From Talinum fruticosum (lineage: Eukaryota > Streptophyta > Magnoliopsida > Caryophyllales > Talinaceae), in contig JAITYX010000028.1 of the NCBI GenBank assembly GCA_021018815.1, positions 2,869,001-2,933,000 on the forward strand: 64,000 bases of DNA. The letters are read 5' to 3'. Positions 1 to 11,525 of the stretch are shown piece after piece. The notes under the pieces were generated by a model. The model was not told where the DNA came from, did no database searches, and saw only the letters and a program-made list of their open reading frames with translations. How positions within the stretch are numbered: position 1 is the stretch's first letter; every line of letters begins with the position of its first letter. The position numbers and the translations under genes were made by a program.

Positions 1-971
1 CATGCAACCCGAGGGAATCACACAAGACCAAATTAAATTAAGAGCCTTTCCCTTTTCACTTCAAGATAAGGCTAAAGACTGGTTATATTACATACCCCCG
101 CAACATTTACTACATGGACCCAAGTTCATAAAGCATTCTTAGAAAAATTCTTTCCAACACCTAGGATTGGATCCATTAGAAAAGAAATTTGTGGCATTAA
201 ACAAATGAATGGAGAAACTTTTTATGAATACTGGGAACGTTTTAATAAATTATGTGCTAGTTGTCCCCAACATCAAATTTCCGAACAATTACCGATTCAA
301 TATTTTTATGAAGGGCTACTCATCAATTGATAGAAATATGGTAGATGCTCGCTAGTGGGGGCTTTGGTTAATAAGACTCCAGCTCAAGCTAGAGAATTAT
401 TTAATAACATGGCCCAAAATACTCAACAGTTTGGGACTAGAGATGTCCAATTTAGGAAGGTTAATGAACTAAATTCAAGTACATCATTGGAAAACCAACC
501 GACTCAAATCACCGCTATGTTGAACAAACTCGTCACTCGGAGGAGTTCAAAAGGCGATAGTGTGTGGAATTTGCTGTTTAGAAGGGCATCCTACTCGATT
601 CATGTCCTACATTACAAGGGGGAGAAGTAAATGCTGTTTTCCCTAACCAAGGTCAAAGAAAGTACGATCCATTTTCAAACACCTACAATGAAGGATGGAG
701 GGATCATCCTAACCTTAGGTATGGACCTAGAAACAACCCCCTGGTTTTGACCAAACCCAGCGTCAACCATCTCGCTCAAGATAAAACGAACTTCCTTTTG
801 GAGCAAATGATTAAGAAAATGGATGACCAAAAGAAGGAATCTGACCTTAGGTTCCAAAGTTTAGAAATGAGTATTAAGCGGGTTCAAGAGAGACAAAGCG
901 CAACAGATACCATGTTTAGTAACCCGCAAGCCCAATTGCAAAATAGATTACCATCTCAACCCTTCCAGTAA
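1..971 (+). pseudogene. gag: Athila gag (element A), frameshifted
   Basis: This is the capsid/nucleocapsid precursor, truncated at the left edge. Recognisable blocks are the RAFPFSLQDKAKDWLYY segment near 45-95, the EYWERFNKLCASCPQHQIS segment near 225-285, and the KTPAQAREL segment at 370-400. A degenerate zinc knuckle lies near 560-600 (C-x2-C-x4-H, with the last Cys lost). The matching region of element C at ~59,570-59,620 keeps all four ligands. A Gln/Lys-rich stretch at 747-971 (DDQKKESDLRFQSLEMSIKR) is likely coiled coil. Frames change near 150, 330, 560 and 630. The family is clear, and the product is not functional as read. Confidence 0.85.
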
Positions 972-984
972 TCCCAAAGAAAAT

Positions 985-1432
985 GTGAGTACTATAAGAC
1001 TAAGGAGTGGAAAGGAACTTAATGAACCTAAAAACAACAGAGAGGTAGAACTCGAACTAGAGGTTAAGGAATCCGAACTCGACTTAAAGAAGGATAACTC
1101 CTCTAATGCTAAAGAGATAAGTGACACTAAGAAAAGTCGTTATGAACCTATTCCACCTTTCCCTAGTAGACTCGAGAAGCATAACTCCTAAAATAGATGA
1201 GGCAAACCAAGAAATTTTAGAAACATTCAGGAAGGTAGAGATCAACATTCCTCTCCTAGATGCCATTAAACAAGTTCCTCGTTATGCTAAATTTCTTAAG
1301 GAGCTTTGTACTTCTAAAAGAAAATTAAAAGGAAATGAGAAGATAAGTGTGGGGGAGAATGCATCTGCTGTTTTTCAAAAGAAGCTCCCTCCTAAATGTA
1401 AGGACCCGTGTGTGTTCTCTCGTCCCTTGTAA
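985..1432 (+). pseudogene. Athila gag-protease linker (element A)
   Basis: This is charged linker sequence between gag and protease, in two overlapping frames. 985-1191 is acidic and Lys-rich. The other frame (to 1432) carries FRKVEINIPLLDAIKQVPRY followed by a basic stretch (LKELCTSKRKLKG), a block usual just upstream of the Athila protease. The frame change is near 1170-1190. The stretch AAGTGTGGGGGAGAAT (1345-1360) resembles the element's PPT although it is in coding sequence. Element C keeps this linker and loses homology just after it. Confidence 0.75.
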
Positions 1433-1835
1433 GATTGGAAACCTATACTTTGACAGAGCCATGCTTGATTTAGGTGCTTCCATTAATGTGATGCCTCGGT
1501 CTGTTTATGATAAATTGAATTTGGGAGAGTTGAAGAAAACTCGGGCTAGTAATTCAGTTGGCTGATAGAAGTAGTACGTATCCGGATGGAGTCTTAGAGG
1601 ATGTCTTAGTCCAAGTCCACGAGCTTATTTTTCCTCGCTGATTTTTATGTATTGGACATGGGTAATGCATGCCATGACATTCCTATTTTGCTTGGTAGAC
1701 CATTTCTTAAAACATCTAGGACAAAAATAGATGTACATGGGGGAACATTGACTATGGAATTTGATGGTGATGTTATTAAGTTCAATATTTTTGATGCCTT
1801 GAGATTTCCTGCAGATGTAAATTATGTTTAGTGCA
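1433..1835 (+). pseudogene. pro: Athila aspartic protease (element A)
   Basis: This is a retropepsin-like protease that would cut the gag-pol polyprotein. The active-site block LDLGASINVMP is at about 1468-1500. The second half, in a shifted frame (about 1640-1800), includes the hydrophobic PILLGRPFLKTSRTKIDVHG block that ends the protease fold. At least two frameshifts (near 1560 and 1640) and a stop near 1830 separate the parts. The Asp and the G-A-S after it are present, so the domain identity is secure even though the frame is broken. Confidence 0.8.
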
Positions 1836-2197
1836 CTTGATACAATTGATGAAATGTCCCAAAATGTTTATGATTTGTCTCAAGAAGATGAATTGTTAAC
1901 TCGTGATTACCAAAGGGTTGGATCATTCTGTATTTCATGCTATACCCTATCATGTTAACTCAGGACTAGTAGATAGCATAGAGTCTTTGTTACAATTGCA
2001 AGTAATGGAAAAACCTAATATGATAAAGTTGCTCAGTAAATCATGAAAAGTTGCTACCTTCTCTTGTTTCACCCCCTAAATTAGATTTGAAACCCTTGCC
2101 TGAAAATTTAAAATAGGCTTATTTAGGAGATAATGAGACCTTACCTGTTATAATTTCTAATGCACTAACACTTGAACAGGAAGATAAGCTTATTAAG
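1836..2197 (+). other. Protease-RT linker, decayed coding sequence
   Basis: No continuous frame is left in this stretch. Short peptides such as SLLQLQVMEKPNMIKLL (near 1990-2035) and the following proline-rich segment match the usual position of the Athila protease-RT linker, so I read it as degraded pol. No other feature was seen. Confidence 0.5.
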
Positions 2198-3230
2198 GTG
2201 CTTAGAGAACATAGTGAAGCTTTAGGGTGGACTTTAGCAGACTCGAAAGGGCTGAACCCAACATTGTGTTCACATAAAATCACTTTAGAGTTAGAGGTTA
2301 AGCCTAAGAGAGACCCTCAACGTAGATTAAACCCACCTATGATGGAGGTGGTGCAAAAAGAAATTCTTAAGTGGATCGATGTCTGGAGTGATCTACCCCA
2401 TAGCCGATTCCGAATGGGTTAGTCCAATTCATGTAGTTCCTAAAAAGGGGGTACAACAGATGAGTACAAAACAAGGAAGGTGAACTAGTCCCTACTAGAG
2501 TCCGGAGCGGCTGGAGAGTGTGCATTGACTATAGAAAACTGAACAAAGCCACAAAGAAAGATCATTTTCCCTTGCCTTTTATGGACCAAATGTTAGAAAG
2601 ATTAGCTGGAAAGACACATTATTGTTTTCTAGATGGATATTCAGGGTATATTCAAGTCCCTATAGCTCCCGAAGATCAGGAAAAGACCACTTTTATATGT
2701 CCCTTTGGCACTTATGCTTTTAGGAGAATGCCTTTTGGTTTATGTAATGCTCCTGCTACATTTCAAAGATGTATGATGAGTATCTTTTCCGAGTTTATCA
2801 CCAAGATTATGGAAGTTTTCATGGATGATTTTACTGTGCATGGTGATTCATTCGATGAGTGTTTACATCACCTTACTTTAGTACTCGGGCGGTGCATCGA
2901 AACTAATTTGGTACTTAATTTTGAAAAGTGTCATTTCATGGTTGAACATGGGGTCGTATTAGGGCATGTTGTGTCATCTAAGGGTTTAGAAGTTGACAAG
3001 GCAAAAGTAGACATTATTCAATCTTTACCCTACCCCAAATGCGTTAAGGATGTAAGATCATTTTTAGGTCATGTTGGATTTTATAGGAGATTTATTAAAG
3101 ACTTTTCAAAGATTGCCTCTCCTTTATGTGCTTTACTTGCAAAAGATGTTAAATTTGATTTTCATGAGGAATGTGAGAGGGCGTTTGATGAACTGAAGCT
3201 AAAATTGACCACTACTCCTATTGTACAACC
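2198..3230 (+). pseudogene. pol: Athila reverse transcriptase (element A)
   Basis: RNA-dependent DNA polymerase domain. The fingers N-terminus (2198-2422, with RDPQRRLNPPMMEVVQKEI) is separated by a frameshift and about 100 bp from a long open stretch starting at 2518. That stretch contains VCIDYRKLNKATKKDHFPLP (motif near 2520-2580), LDGYSGYIQVPI (2630-2670), RRMPFGLCNAPATFQRCMM (2722-2778) and the catalytic FMDD near 2818-2832. LGHVGFYRRFIKDFSKIASP (near 3065-3120) marks the thumb/connection. FMDD in place of YVDD is common in Athila. This is the longest undamaged pol piece of element A. Confidence 0.92.
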
Positions 3231-3660
3231 TCCTAACTGGGCCTTACCTTTTGAGTTGATGTGTGATGCTAGTAATAAGGCGGTAGGGGCTGTCTTAGGT
3301 CAAAAAGTAGGAAGGGTACCACATGTAATTCATTATGCTTCTAGAACTCTTGACCAAGCACAATGTAACTATACCACTGACAGTAAAAGGAAATGTATGC
3401 TATTGTTTTTGCTCTCGAAAAGTTTCGTCCTTATCTCGCTAGGTGTGAAAGTTACTATTTATACCGATCATGCTCGCTATTAAATATCTCTTGAAAAAGA
3501 ACGACTCTAAACCAAGATTGATTAGATGGGTCTTATTACTACAAGAATTTGAAATAGAATTTAAAGACAAGCGAGGAGCTGAAAACTTAGTCGCAGACCA
3601 TCCGAGTAGGCTAGAAAATGGGGAAAGTAGTGATTCTTTCAGTGATTGTTTTCCTGACGA
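3231..3660 (+). pseudogene. pol: Athila RNase H (element A), doubly frameshifted
   Basis: RNase H domain that removes the RNA strand during reverse transcription. WALPFELMCDASNKAVGAVL (3238-3297) carries the first catalytic Asp. About 60 bp at 3385-3445 read out of frame: the expected AIVFALEKFRPYL block is there in another frame, flanked by two compensating shifts. VTIYTDHA returns near 3450-3475, then a stop at 3481. The rest, with GAENLVADH carrying the last Asp, continues in another frame from 3470. The shift pair could be old mutations or sequence errors. Confidence 0.85.
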
Positions 3661-4975
3661 GACTTTATATGTTGTCATTGATAAATTACCTTGGTATGCT
3701 GACATAGTAAATTACATAGTTGCCAAAACTTTTCCAAGAGACATGTCTAGAGCCCAAAAAGAAAAGATAAGATCTCGGGTTAAATATTATGTTTGGGATG
3801 ACCCGTACTTGTGGAAATTTTGTGGAGATCAAATTATAAGGCGTTGTGTAGATGACACCGAGTTTCATTCGATTTTAACTTTCTGTCACTCATCCGAAAG
3901 TGGAGGGCATTTTGGCCCAAAAAGAACAGACACACAAAGTTTTAGAATGTGGATTCTATTGGCCTACTATTTTTCGTAATGCTTATGATTTTTGCAAAAA
4001 TGTGAAGCATGCCAAAAGACAGAAATTTATCAGGGAGGAATTAAATGCCCTTATATAATATGTATGTGTGTCAAATATTTGATGTGTGGGGAGTGGATTT
4101 CATGGGACCATTTCCCTTTTCCTTTGGTTTTACTTACATACTCCTGTTTGTTGATTATGTGTCTAAATGGGTTGAAGCGATAGCTACTAAAGCCGATGAT
4201 GCTAAGACTGTGGTGAAGCATGTTAAATCTCGTATTCTACATAGATATGGAGTACCTAGAGCAATCATTAGTGATAGAGGGACGCATTTTTGTAGTAAAA
4301 CATTAGGTACCCTGCTAGCTAAATACCATGTAATTCATAAGGTATCTACAAGTTATCATCCCCAAACAAATGGCCAAGCTGAAATCTCTAACAGAGAAAT
4401 CAAAGGAATTCTAGAAAAAGTTGTTAGACCGAGATAAGAAGGATTGTAGTCTTAGGTTAGATGAAGCTCTCCGGGCTTACGTAACCGCATACAAGACCCC
4501 TATAGGTATGTCACCTTACGGACTAGTCTTTGGAAAAGCATGTCATCTTCCTGTAGAGTTAGAGCATAAATCATATTGGGCTGTAAAGAAGTGTAATTTA
4601 GATTATGACTTAGCGGGAAAGGAACGTAAGTCTGCAACCGCAAGAATTAGAAGAGATTCGTATGGAGGCTTATGACAATTCAGTAATTTATAAAGGTAAA
4701 GCCAAAGCATTTCATGATGCTAAGCTTGTCAGGAAGGAATTTCAAAAGGGGGAGAAAGTGTTATTATTCAATTCAAAACTAAGGCTTTTTCCTGGAAAGT
4801 TAAACTCTAGATGGCTAGGACCATTTGAGGTAGTAAAGACTTATCCACATGGGGTCTGTTGAGATTAAAAGCTATTCTACTAACAAAATTTTTAAGGTGA
4901 ATGGTCACAGGTTAAAGAATTTTTATGAAGGAAGCCAAATTTGCTTAGTAGAGGAGATACATTTAGAAGATCCAT
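3661..4975 (+). pseudogene. pol: Athila integrase (element A)
   Basis: DDE integrase. The N-terminal zinc-binding HHCC region runs from about 3860 to 4020 (H in [10 protein letters not shown], then the Cys pair in CEACQK), split by a frameshift near 3925. The core domain is open at 4045-4437 with the first Asp in [10 protein letters not shown], the second in IISDRGTHF and the Glu in [14 protein letters not shown], which keeps the D, D-35-E arrangement. The C-terminal part continues in other frames at 4421-4675 and 4662-4862, with [12 protein letters not shown] near the end. The sequence up to ~4975 corresponds to the pol terminus. No chromodomain is visible. Confidence 0.88.
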
Positions 4976-6228
4976 GAGTGACAACGATGTCGAGCCAAAG
5001 ACTAGTAAACAAAGGCGCTGGTTGGGAGGCAACCCAACATTTTCGTGGAAGTTTCTATAATTTTTACTTTAATTTAATTTTTATTTTTATTTAGCATGCA
5101 TCAGGGACAATGCATGAATTAAGTGTGGGGAGTGCATCCTGCATTTTAATTTTATGCATTTATCTTTATCTTATTTTTAAAAAAAAATAAATAAATAAAT
5201 AAATAATAATATTCTTGTAAAGAAATGCATGAACATGAATATATGCTAGGTTAACTTGCTTAAATTTTTCTGTTTCTAATTTTTCTTTCCCTTTGAAAGT
5301 GAGAAATTTGAACATGTTAATTGTCATTCAGAGTTGTTTGAGTTGATCTTCATATATTTCTTCAATTAGTGACAATCATAATTTTTCTGTCGATTTGATC
5401 ATGTTATATGATCGTGATAGAGGCAATAAATTGACTTAAACCGTTCACCTAGACTACCGAACTTAGCAGATTGACTCATTAAAATTTTGATTTTTCTTGG
5501 TTGGCCTATATAAAAAAATAAATAAAAAAAAAAAAAATTGTTAGTTTACCAACATGGGTCGGAGTTGGTGGCTCGGCGCCATTTCCCCTTAAGTTTAGGT
5601 CTCAAGTTGAGCCTTATGAATGGAGTAACCCATGCTGGGAGAGTCATGCCCCTTTTAGGCCGATCAATGGCTCGAACCATACTAACGAAAAGAAAAAAAA
5701 AAAAAAATAGAGTATTAACTCCAAGCACCTCTGTTTGGGTGAGTGGGAGACAGGGAGTGTTATATTTCTAAGACCCTATATGGGCCTCGAATATGTGCTT
5801 GAATGGAGTTATATATATATTTTAAAAAAAAAAAAAAAAAAAAAAAGGAGGTTTGCAAAACAAGTTTATTATCGATTTTTAGTGAGTTATCTGCTGATTC
5901 AGGTGTCTCTATAACCATACCGCACCTTAATTTTTCCTATCCTAAAAAGTTTTAGACCTCTTGACCGGAATGTACATGTTTGAAAAATATGGATAAATTT
6001 TTGATTGTTGCTTAATTAAAAGAGATATTGTGAGGCTGATGAATAAACTCTCCGATGGCAATGAAATGTTTAGTTCTTCACTTGCTTGGGAAAGACAAAA
6101 ATTTCATCAAACTATTTTTGAAAGCAAGGCAAACTTAGTGCATACTTTATATTTTATGTATATCTTTATAAAAAACCATAATATTAGATCGAGTCTTAGA
6201 TTTCTTTGCACGAGGACGTCCAAAGTCT
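4976..6228 (+). other. Long 3' non-coding region of element A
   Basis: This stretch of about 1.25 kb between pol and the PPT has no credible coding frame. It is homologous to element C at ~60,430-61,800. It holds AT-rich simple sequence (AAAT repeats near 5186-5210), three poly(A) runs (5525-5537, 5693-5707, 5823-5846), and a PPT-like AAGTGTGGGGAG at 5121-5132. Athila elements often carry an extra ORF here, but I could not support one. Confidence 0.7.
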
Positions 6229-6242
6229 AAGTGTGGGGGATT
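6229..6242 (+). other. Polypurine tract of element A
   Basis: AAGTGTGGGGGATT directly precedes the 3' LTR. It would prime plus-strand DNA synthesis. The same purine block precedes the 3' LTR of element C at 61797-61811. Confidence 0.8.
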
Positions 6243-8413
6243 TGTTTAAGTCGTATTTTATACGTATTTTTAGTAGTTATTTAGTTTATATTATATAGTT
6301 TATTTTATCTAATTTATTCTATTTTGTCTATTTATAGGTAATTATCGAATAAAGTGGGGAAGAGAAGAAAAGTCGTTAAAAGTGGATTTTTAGCTACCGA
6401 CAAGCATCCAAGAAAATATATGAAGTCGGTCCATAAATATAATATGTAATAAAATATTTATTTTATGATATTATATTTTAGGAAATCCTAAGTGGAATAG
6501 AAAAGGGAAACTTAGAAGAGAAGAAAGAGAAATAAACCCTAACTCTTTCACCCTATATATACTACTTATTATCATCATGGAGAGGGGACCAAGACCCACA
6601 CACACTCACCACCTCTTTCCCTTGCTGCCCACACCCCTTCGTGATCGCTGCCGCCTGCACCTTGCTCGCCGACCACCGAGTACAGCCGCCCAGCCACCAC
6701 TGCTGCCACCTCCTGGCTGCTGCCGCCGCTGCTTGTTCCTAGCCGCACCTTGCTGCCGCCGCTTGCTGCTGCTGTCTGCTGCCAGCCCACACCAACACCA
6801 CCATCCATCATCATCTTCTTCATCTCCCGGGTCAAAGAAACTAATATCGGTAGTATAATTTAGTTTTGTAATTTTTATTAGAAAAGATTGAGTTTTTATT
6901 GATAGATTAATACTAAAGATGCTATTTTTATTTAGTTTACATGTTTTAAATTACATGATGTGTGAGTAGTTTTTCTTATACTTAGTATAATCTCATTGAA
7001 GCCATGTTAAATTATTTATTTTGAAACAAAGTTATGATTTTTATTGTCTTATTGCTTTGATCCATGATTCTATGATAATTTGTGTTTAATGTTTATGAAT
7101 TTATGTCTAATTAATTAGAGTGCACGCTATTTAGTTTTATATAAATTCAGGTGATAGTTTAGAGGGTTTAAGTACGTAATTGCTTGATCTTTTAGACATA
7201 AGTATCACCCTAGTTAATCATGGATGGCTCATACCCATCTCTTTTAATTAGGAAATTATCATAGATCCTTCTTAAATCAATTTGCTAGTAGATTGGTTAT
7301 TAGGTGCTAGATGATGTTTTTCTAATACTTAATGCTCTAATTTGATTAAATTCTAGTGCTAGTGCTAGGGTTATCAATATTAGTAGGGTTTATATTAGGG
7401 CTAGGCCTAAGTAAACTAATAACTAAGGAAAAACGGGAAGATCCGCTAGTGGTTGTCTTCTACAGTTTAGCTCATGGGTAGATCAATTTGTGTGTTAATG
7501 ATAAATAATAATTTGCATGGTGGATATAGATTATACTAAGTGTTTTTATAAATTTGCTATCTTTGATAATTATTTGTTTGCTTTTTAGTTATTTTCTTTA
7601 GTTTGTCAATTTTTACTTATAAAATTATAGTCTTTTATTATTAATTTCGTTACCCCCTAAAGATCAGTATTTTAGGTTAGTTTTAGTAATTTTATTTTAA
7701 TTTAATTTTGAGTCTTTATATATTTTAATTTTCAGAATTAATTTTCTGTCAGTTTTTATTATTTTTTGAGTCAGTTTGTTAGAAATTAGTTTAAAAATAG
7801 TTTCTTTTGTTATTTTTCATGTTTTATTTTCTTTTAGGGTTTAGATAGAGTCCTAGTTTGCTGTGATTAAATTTTAGAATTTTTGGAATTAATTTGATAT
7901 TTTTCAGATTTAATTCTTGAATTTAATTACTGCAGGTTTTTAATAAAATAAATTCGTAAATTAGATTTTAAATTTTGTGTTTATATTTTTAGGGTCTGGT
8001 TAGGTTTAGAAAATTAGTATTATTATTCTGGGTAATTTTAGTATTTATTTTCGTAATTATTTTAGTGCAGAATTTTACTTATTTAATTTTCTGTTTTAGA
8101 ATTTGTTTATTTTCTACTTTAGTTTTCTGTTTTAATTATTCTAAAAATATACAAAAATATTTCTGGGTTATTGTAGTTTTATTATTCTGTATAAATTATT
8201 TATTTAGTTATTAGATAATTTTCTATGAATTTTAGTTATTGATTTTAATTTATATTTTCTATTTTGTTTTTAAGAGTAGTAAATTTAATTAGATTAAAAC
8301 TTGCATGTTATTATATCTTTCCTCGTGGATTTGATCCCTACTTGCCCTTGCTATATTGTTTATTATAAGTTTAAGTAGTGGTTTAATTTGTTGCTTGTAC
8401 GACAAGCTTAACA
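6243..8413 (+). repeat. 3' LTR of element A (2171 bp)
   Basis: It starts TGTTTAAGTC and ends CAAGCTTAACA. The boundaries are set by alignment with the two LTRs of element C, which are bracketed by a TSD. TATATATA at 6554-6561 is a likely promoter. The following 6575-6840 is GC-rich with CTGCCGCCG-type repeats and differs completely from the matching part of element C. From about 6870 to 8413 the LTR is AT-rich and homologous to C. The GC-rich part reads open on both strands, which I take as a composition effect. Confidence 0.9.
6554..6561 (+). promoter_or_regulatory. TATA box in LTR of element A
   Basis: TATATATA lies about 310 bp into the LTR and 20-30 bp before the GC-rich leader, the expected place for the U3/R boundary. 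Element C has only a weak CTTATAC in the equivalent place. Confidence 0.5.
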
Positions 8414-9001
8414 ACACTTCATCAAAAAGTTAAGATGATCATCAAAGTTCAAATTATAGTTGTCAACGGGGATAATCTCCGTGCTACTATTACCTTTAAA
8501 GAATCTGTAGTTGAGATAGAGCTCAATGCCAATAATGAGGAACTATATGGATTCAAGACTATCGCTACCTTAGAACAGGATGACGCACCTATTAACTTCA
8601 ATCCTTACAGCAACCCAAGCATCCATTCGATGCTTAGGAAGAAGGAGTACTTTCCAGGTCTTGCCGCAGGCCGAAAGGCATACCACCCTATTTTTCCACC
8701 CCTTGAACCCACTAATAAGTACAACTTTGGGCTAGGTTATCACCCTACTACTAAGGAAATAGCCCAAGCCAAGTGGGAAGTTTAGACTATGAGGATCGCA
8801 CCTCATACGATCCGCTCTATAAAGCCCTTTCCCTATACTTTGAATGGGCGGTTCATAAAGGAAGGAGATAACTTCCCTATTATGGTTTTCCTAAGCCTTA
8901 CTATAGTAAGGAAAATCGCATCCTGGTACCTACTTTGGAGACTTTCAATGACTCGTTATATTCTAGAGAAGAAGGCACCCTACCTCCTTGAAGAGGGATA
9001 A
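8414..9001 (+). pseudogene. Tat protease-RT linker
   Basis: One frame (8435-8785) ends with a block NKYNFGLGYHPTTKEIAQA. A second frame (8789-9001) has LNGRFIKEGDNFP. Both match the position and style of the segment between protease and RT in Tat elements (the FGLGY...LNGxFVKEG pattern). I see no catalytic residues here. The true protease would lie left of 8414, beyond the insertion of element A. Confidence 0.65.
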
Positions 9002-9600
9002 TCTCCACCGGACTAGACTAATTTTGCAGGGAAAAATCTTTTCGGTCTTCGGTTCGGACAAGAGAATAATCTTGAAGGGCTTTCATCTCGATATCGGCAC
9101 GACCTATGTCGCACCCTCGGCTCAATCTGTCCGGATACATCACCGATGTTGATAATGAAGGGTCAAACTATATGACATAGATTGACATCAAGGAGGCCCA
9201 AGAATTCCCCATCGGTCTAGGAGCGCATCCCCCTTCCGAGTCTAGTAGTAGGGCTTTTTATTATCGTTCTATTATTTCTAGTTCTTTTCCTAATTTTGTC
9301 TCTTCTACTTCGTATCTTTAGTTTAAAAGTCCGATGTACTCGTTCCTTCATTCAATAAAGTGAGCTTTTCTACTTACTTTTTGCCTCCTCTTGCTTTCAA
9401 TTGTTTTGCCTCTAATGATGAACAAGAAATTCCAAAGAACTAATAAAAGTTATGGAAAATCATTAAAATCACACACCAATAAAAGAGGAAACAAGTAACA
9501 ATTAATGCGGGGTCGGTTGATCAACCCCAAGAATTTAAGATCGGAAGAACACTAGATCCGGAAAAGCTGAAGCAATTTACTTCACTCCTTACGAGTTCAT
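9002..9600 (+). other. Non-coding stretch before Tat RT, possible intron region
   Basis: The sequence contains many stops. 9250-9420 is pyrimidine-rich, with a TCTTTAG 3'-splice-like site near 9314-9320. In Ogre and some other Tat elements an intron lies between the protease and RT parts, so this may be its remnant. No convincing 5' splice site was found. Confidence 0.35.
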
Positions 9601-10540
9601 AGATGTCTTTGCATGGTCCTACAAAGACATGATGGGTATAGATTCAAGTATAACGGAACACAAAATTCCACTTTACGAAGATGCTAACCTAATTAAGCGA
9701 ACCGAGGAGAATGAAACCCGAATGGCTTTGAAGATTAAGTAAGAGGTCCATCGAGTAGCGAGGCTGGGTTCATCGAGGTAGTTCACTATCCTTAGTGGGT
9801 AGCTAATATATTACCAGTGCTCAGAAGAAAGACGGCAAGGTTCGTTTGTGTGTTAACTTTAGAGATCTAAATAAGGCCAGTCCCAAATATTATTTCCGGT
9901 TGCCTCATATCGACATCCTTGTAGATAACACGAGTGAGTCATACTTTGCTTTCGTTCATGGACGGCTACGCTGGGTATAATCAGGTGAAGATGGCTAAAG
10001 AGGATATGGAAAAAATAACCTTCATCACTCAATGGGGGACATATTGTTACGTGGTGATACCATTTGGGCTCAAGAATGCAGGTGCAACATACCGGAGGAC
10101 AACTATAACCTTGTTGCATGACATGATCCACAAAGAAGTGGAAGTTTATGTGGATGACATGATCATAAAGTCAAAAGATATGGAAGAGCACCTACCCGGA
10201 CCTAAGGAAATTCTTCCGGAGACTTAGAAAATATAACATGTGCCTTCAACCTTAAAAGTGTGGCTTTGGTGTAACCTCGGGCAAACTGTTAGGTTATGTT
10301 GTCGATCTTGGAGGAATTGACGTTGATCCATCCAAGATCAAAGCCATTTAGGAGATCCCTTTGTCAAGCACAAAAAAGATATAAGGGGTTTCCAAGGACG
10401 TTTACGATACATCGGTTGTTTCAAATCAAAACCGACTATAGTCCGTGAACCTATTTTCAAGAAGTTGAAGAAAGGATCTCGAACCCATTTGTGATGCTGA
10501 ATGCCAACAAACATTTGAGAAGGTTAAGGAATACCTAGCT
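9601..10540 (+). pseudogene. pol: Tat reverse transcriptase, copy 1
   Basis: The RT blocks are in several frames. FVCVNFRDLNKASPKYYFRL is at 9841-9900, MDGYAGYNQVKMAKEDMEKI at 9958-10017, then VIPFGLKNAGATYRRT (10054-10101) and the catalytic YVDDMI near 10147-10164. The thumb segment LGYVVDLGGIDVDPSKIKAI appears near 10290-10350 in another frame. Frameshifts fall near 9945, 10190 and 10240. The residues around YVDD are intact, so the domain call is firm. Confidence 0.9.
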
Positions 10541-10970
10541 AACCCTCCAAGTGCTAGTTCCACCCTAACCAGGGAAACCTTTACTTCTGTATCTCACCAT
10601 GACGGAAACGGCAATGGGAGCCATGCTAGCTCAACGAGATGGGAAAAAGAGCGCGCAATTTACTACTTGAATAGGAAGTTCCTACATTATGAGACTAGAT
10701 ACACACCATTAGAGAAGACATCATTTGCACTAGTCGGGGTGCCAAGAAGCTCAGGCACTACATGTTAGCCCACACGGTACATGTGGTAGCACCTATGGAT
10801 CCTATTAAGTACGTACTTGAGTAACCAACCATCACCAAGCAAGATAGCAAGGTGGACTCGTCATGCTGTCAAAATTGAACTCAAGTATGTCCCTCAAAAA
10901 GCGATCAAAGGAAGGATAGTGTGAGAATCCTTAGCTGATCTACCCACACCTGAATCGTAACCCGAACACC
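10541..10970 (+). pseudogene. pol: Tat RNase H 1, copy 1
   Basis: Classical retroviral-type RNase H following RT, in broken frames. MGAMLAQRDGKKSA (near 10615-10660) and ETRYTPLEKTSFAL (near 10690-10735) are clear. The same blocks are better preserved in copy 2 at 14087-14287. Stops at several points make it non-functional. Confidence 0.75.
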
Positions 10971-11525
10971 TTGACTTTCAAGATGTAGTTATCTTACTAG
11001 TAGAGGTGGACGTTTGGATAATGTACTTTAATGGCGCTTTCAACCATAAGGGATTTGGAGTAGGGATTCTTCTAGTCTCACCGGAGGGAGCACATACTCC
11101 CATTTCGATCAAACTACACTTCAAAGTCACCAACAACACCGTAGAGTATGAAGCTTGCTTCAAAGGACTTGAAAATAGTATAGAGATCGGGGTCAAGAAT
11201 ATCGAGATTTTCAGTGACTCTAGTCTCGATCATTAATTAGATTTCACAAAAATGAAAAGTATGTAATGAAACCTTGGCACCCTATCAAGCATGTCCGATA
11301 AAATTATCGAAACGTTTTGAGAACATCACTTTCATCTACCTTCTTAGGGATGATAACCAATTTGCGGATGCATTAGCAAAATTAGCATCCATGATCAATA
11401 TCCCTAACGACATTCATTTAATGCCCGTCCACATAGAGCGACTGAGTCACTCTGCACACGTCTACACATTAGAAGTGTCTAATACCGACCACACCAGTTG
11501 GTATCATGACATTTATTAATATCTA
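10971..11525 (+). pseudogene. pol: Tat second RNase H (archaeal-like), copy 1
   Basis: This is the extra RNase H domain that distinguishes Tat elements. In 11006-11236 the first catalytic block reads WIMYFNGAFNHKG, with Asn where Asp (YFDGA) is usual, so the catalytic site is probably dead. Later blocks are GVGILLVSPEGAHTPIS, EYEACFKGLE (Glu) and EIFSDSSL (Asp). The end of the domain, DDNQFADALAKLASM with the last Asp, is in the frame at 11274-11519. Copy 2 keeps the Asp in the first block. Confidence 0.85.

Larger units (their letters stand above)
1..8413 (+). mobile_element. Element A: Athila-type Ty3/gypsy retrotransposon, 5' end outside window
   Basis: The order is gag, protease, RT, RNase H, integrase, long 3' non-coding part, PPT and 3' LTR. 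The RT reads FMDD at the catalytic site and the protease has the DLGAS-type core of the Athila lineage. Gag, non-coding part and LTR are homologous to element C at 56488-63956, which has an identifiable tRNA-Asp-like PBS. The window starts inside gag, so the 5' LTR, PBS and left TSD are not visible. The 3' LTR ends in CA at 8413 and abuts Tat-type pol sequence, so A probably inserted into that Tat element. The predicted TSD is ACACT (8414-8418), which cannot be checked here. The coding part is frameshifted in many places. Confidence 0.9.

Noticed and set aside
6575..6858. Reading frames on both strands in the GC-rich part of the element A LTR (86 and 93 aa)
   Set aside because: Low-complexity, GC-rich LTR leader; open on both strands through lack of AT-rich stops, with no domain or homologue in the other LTRs.
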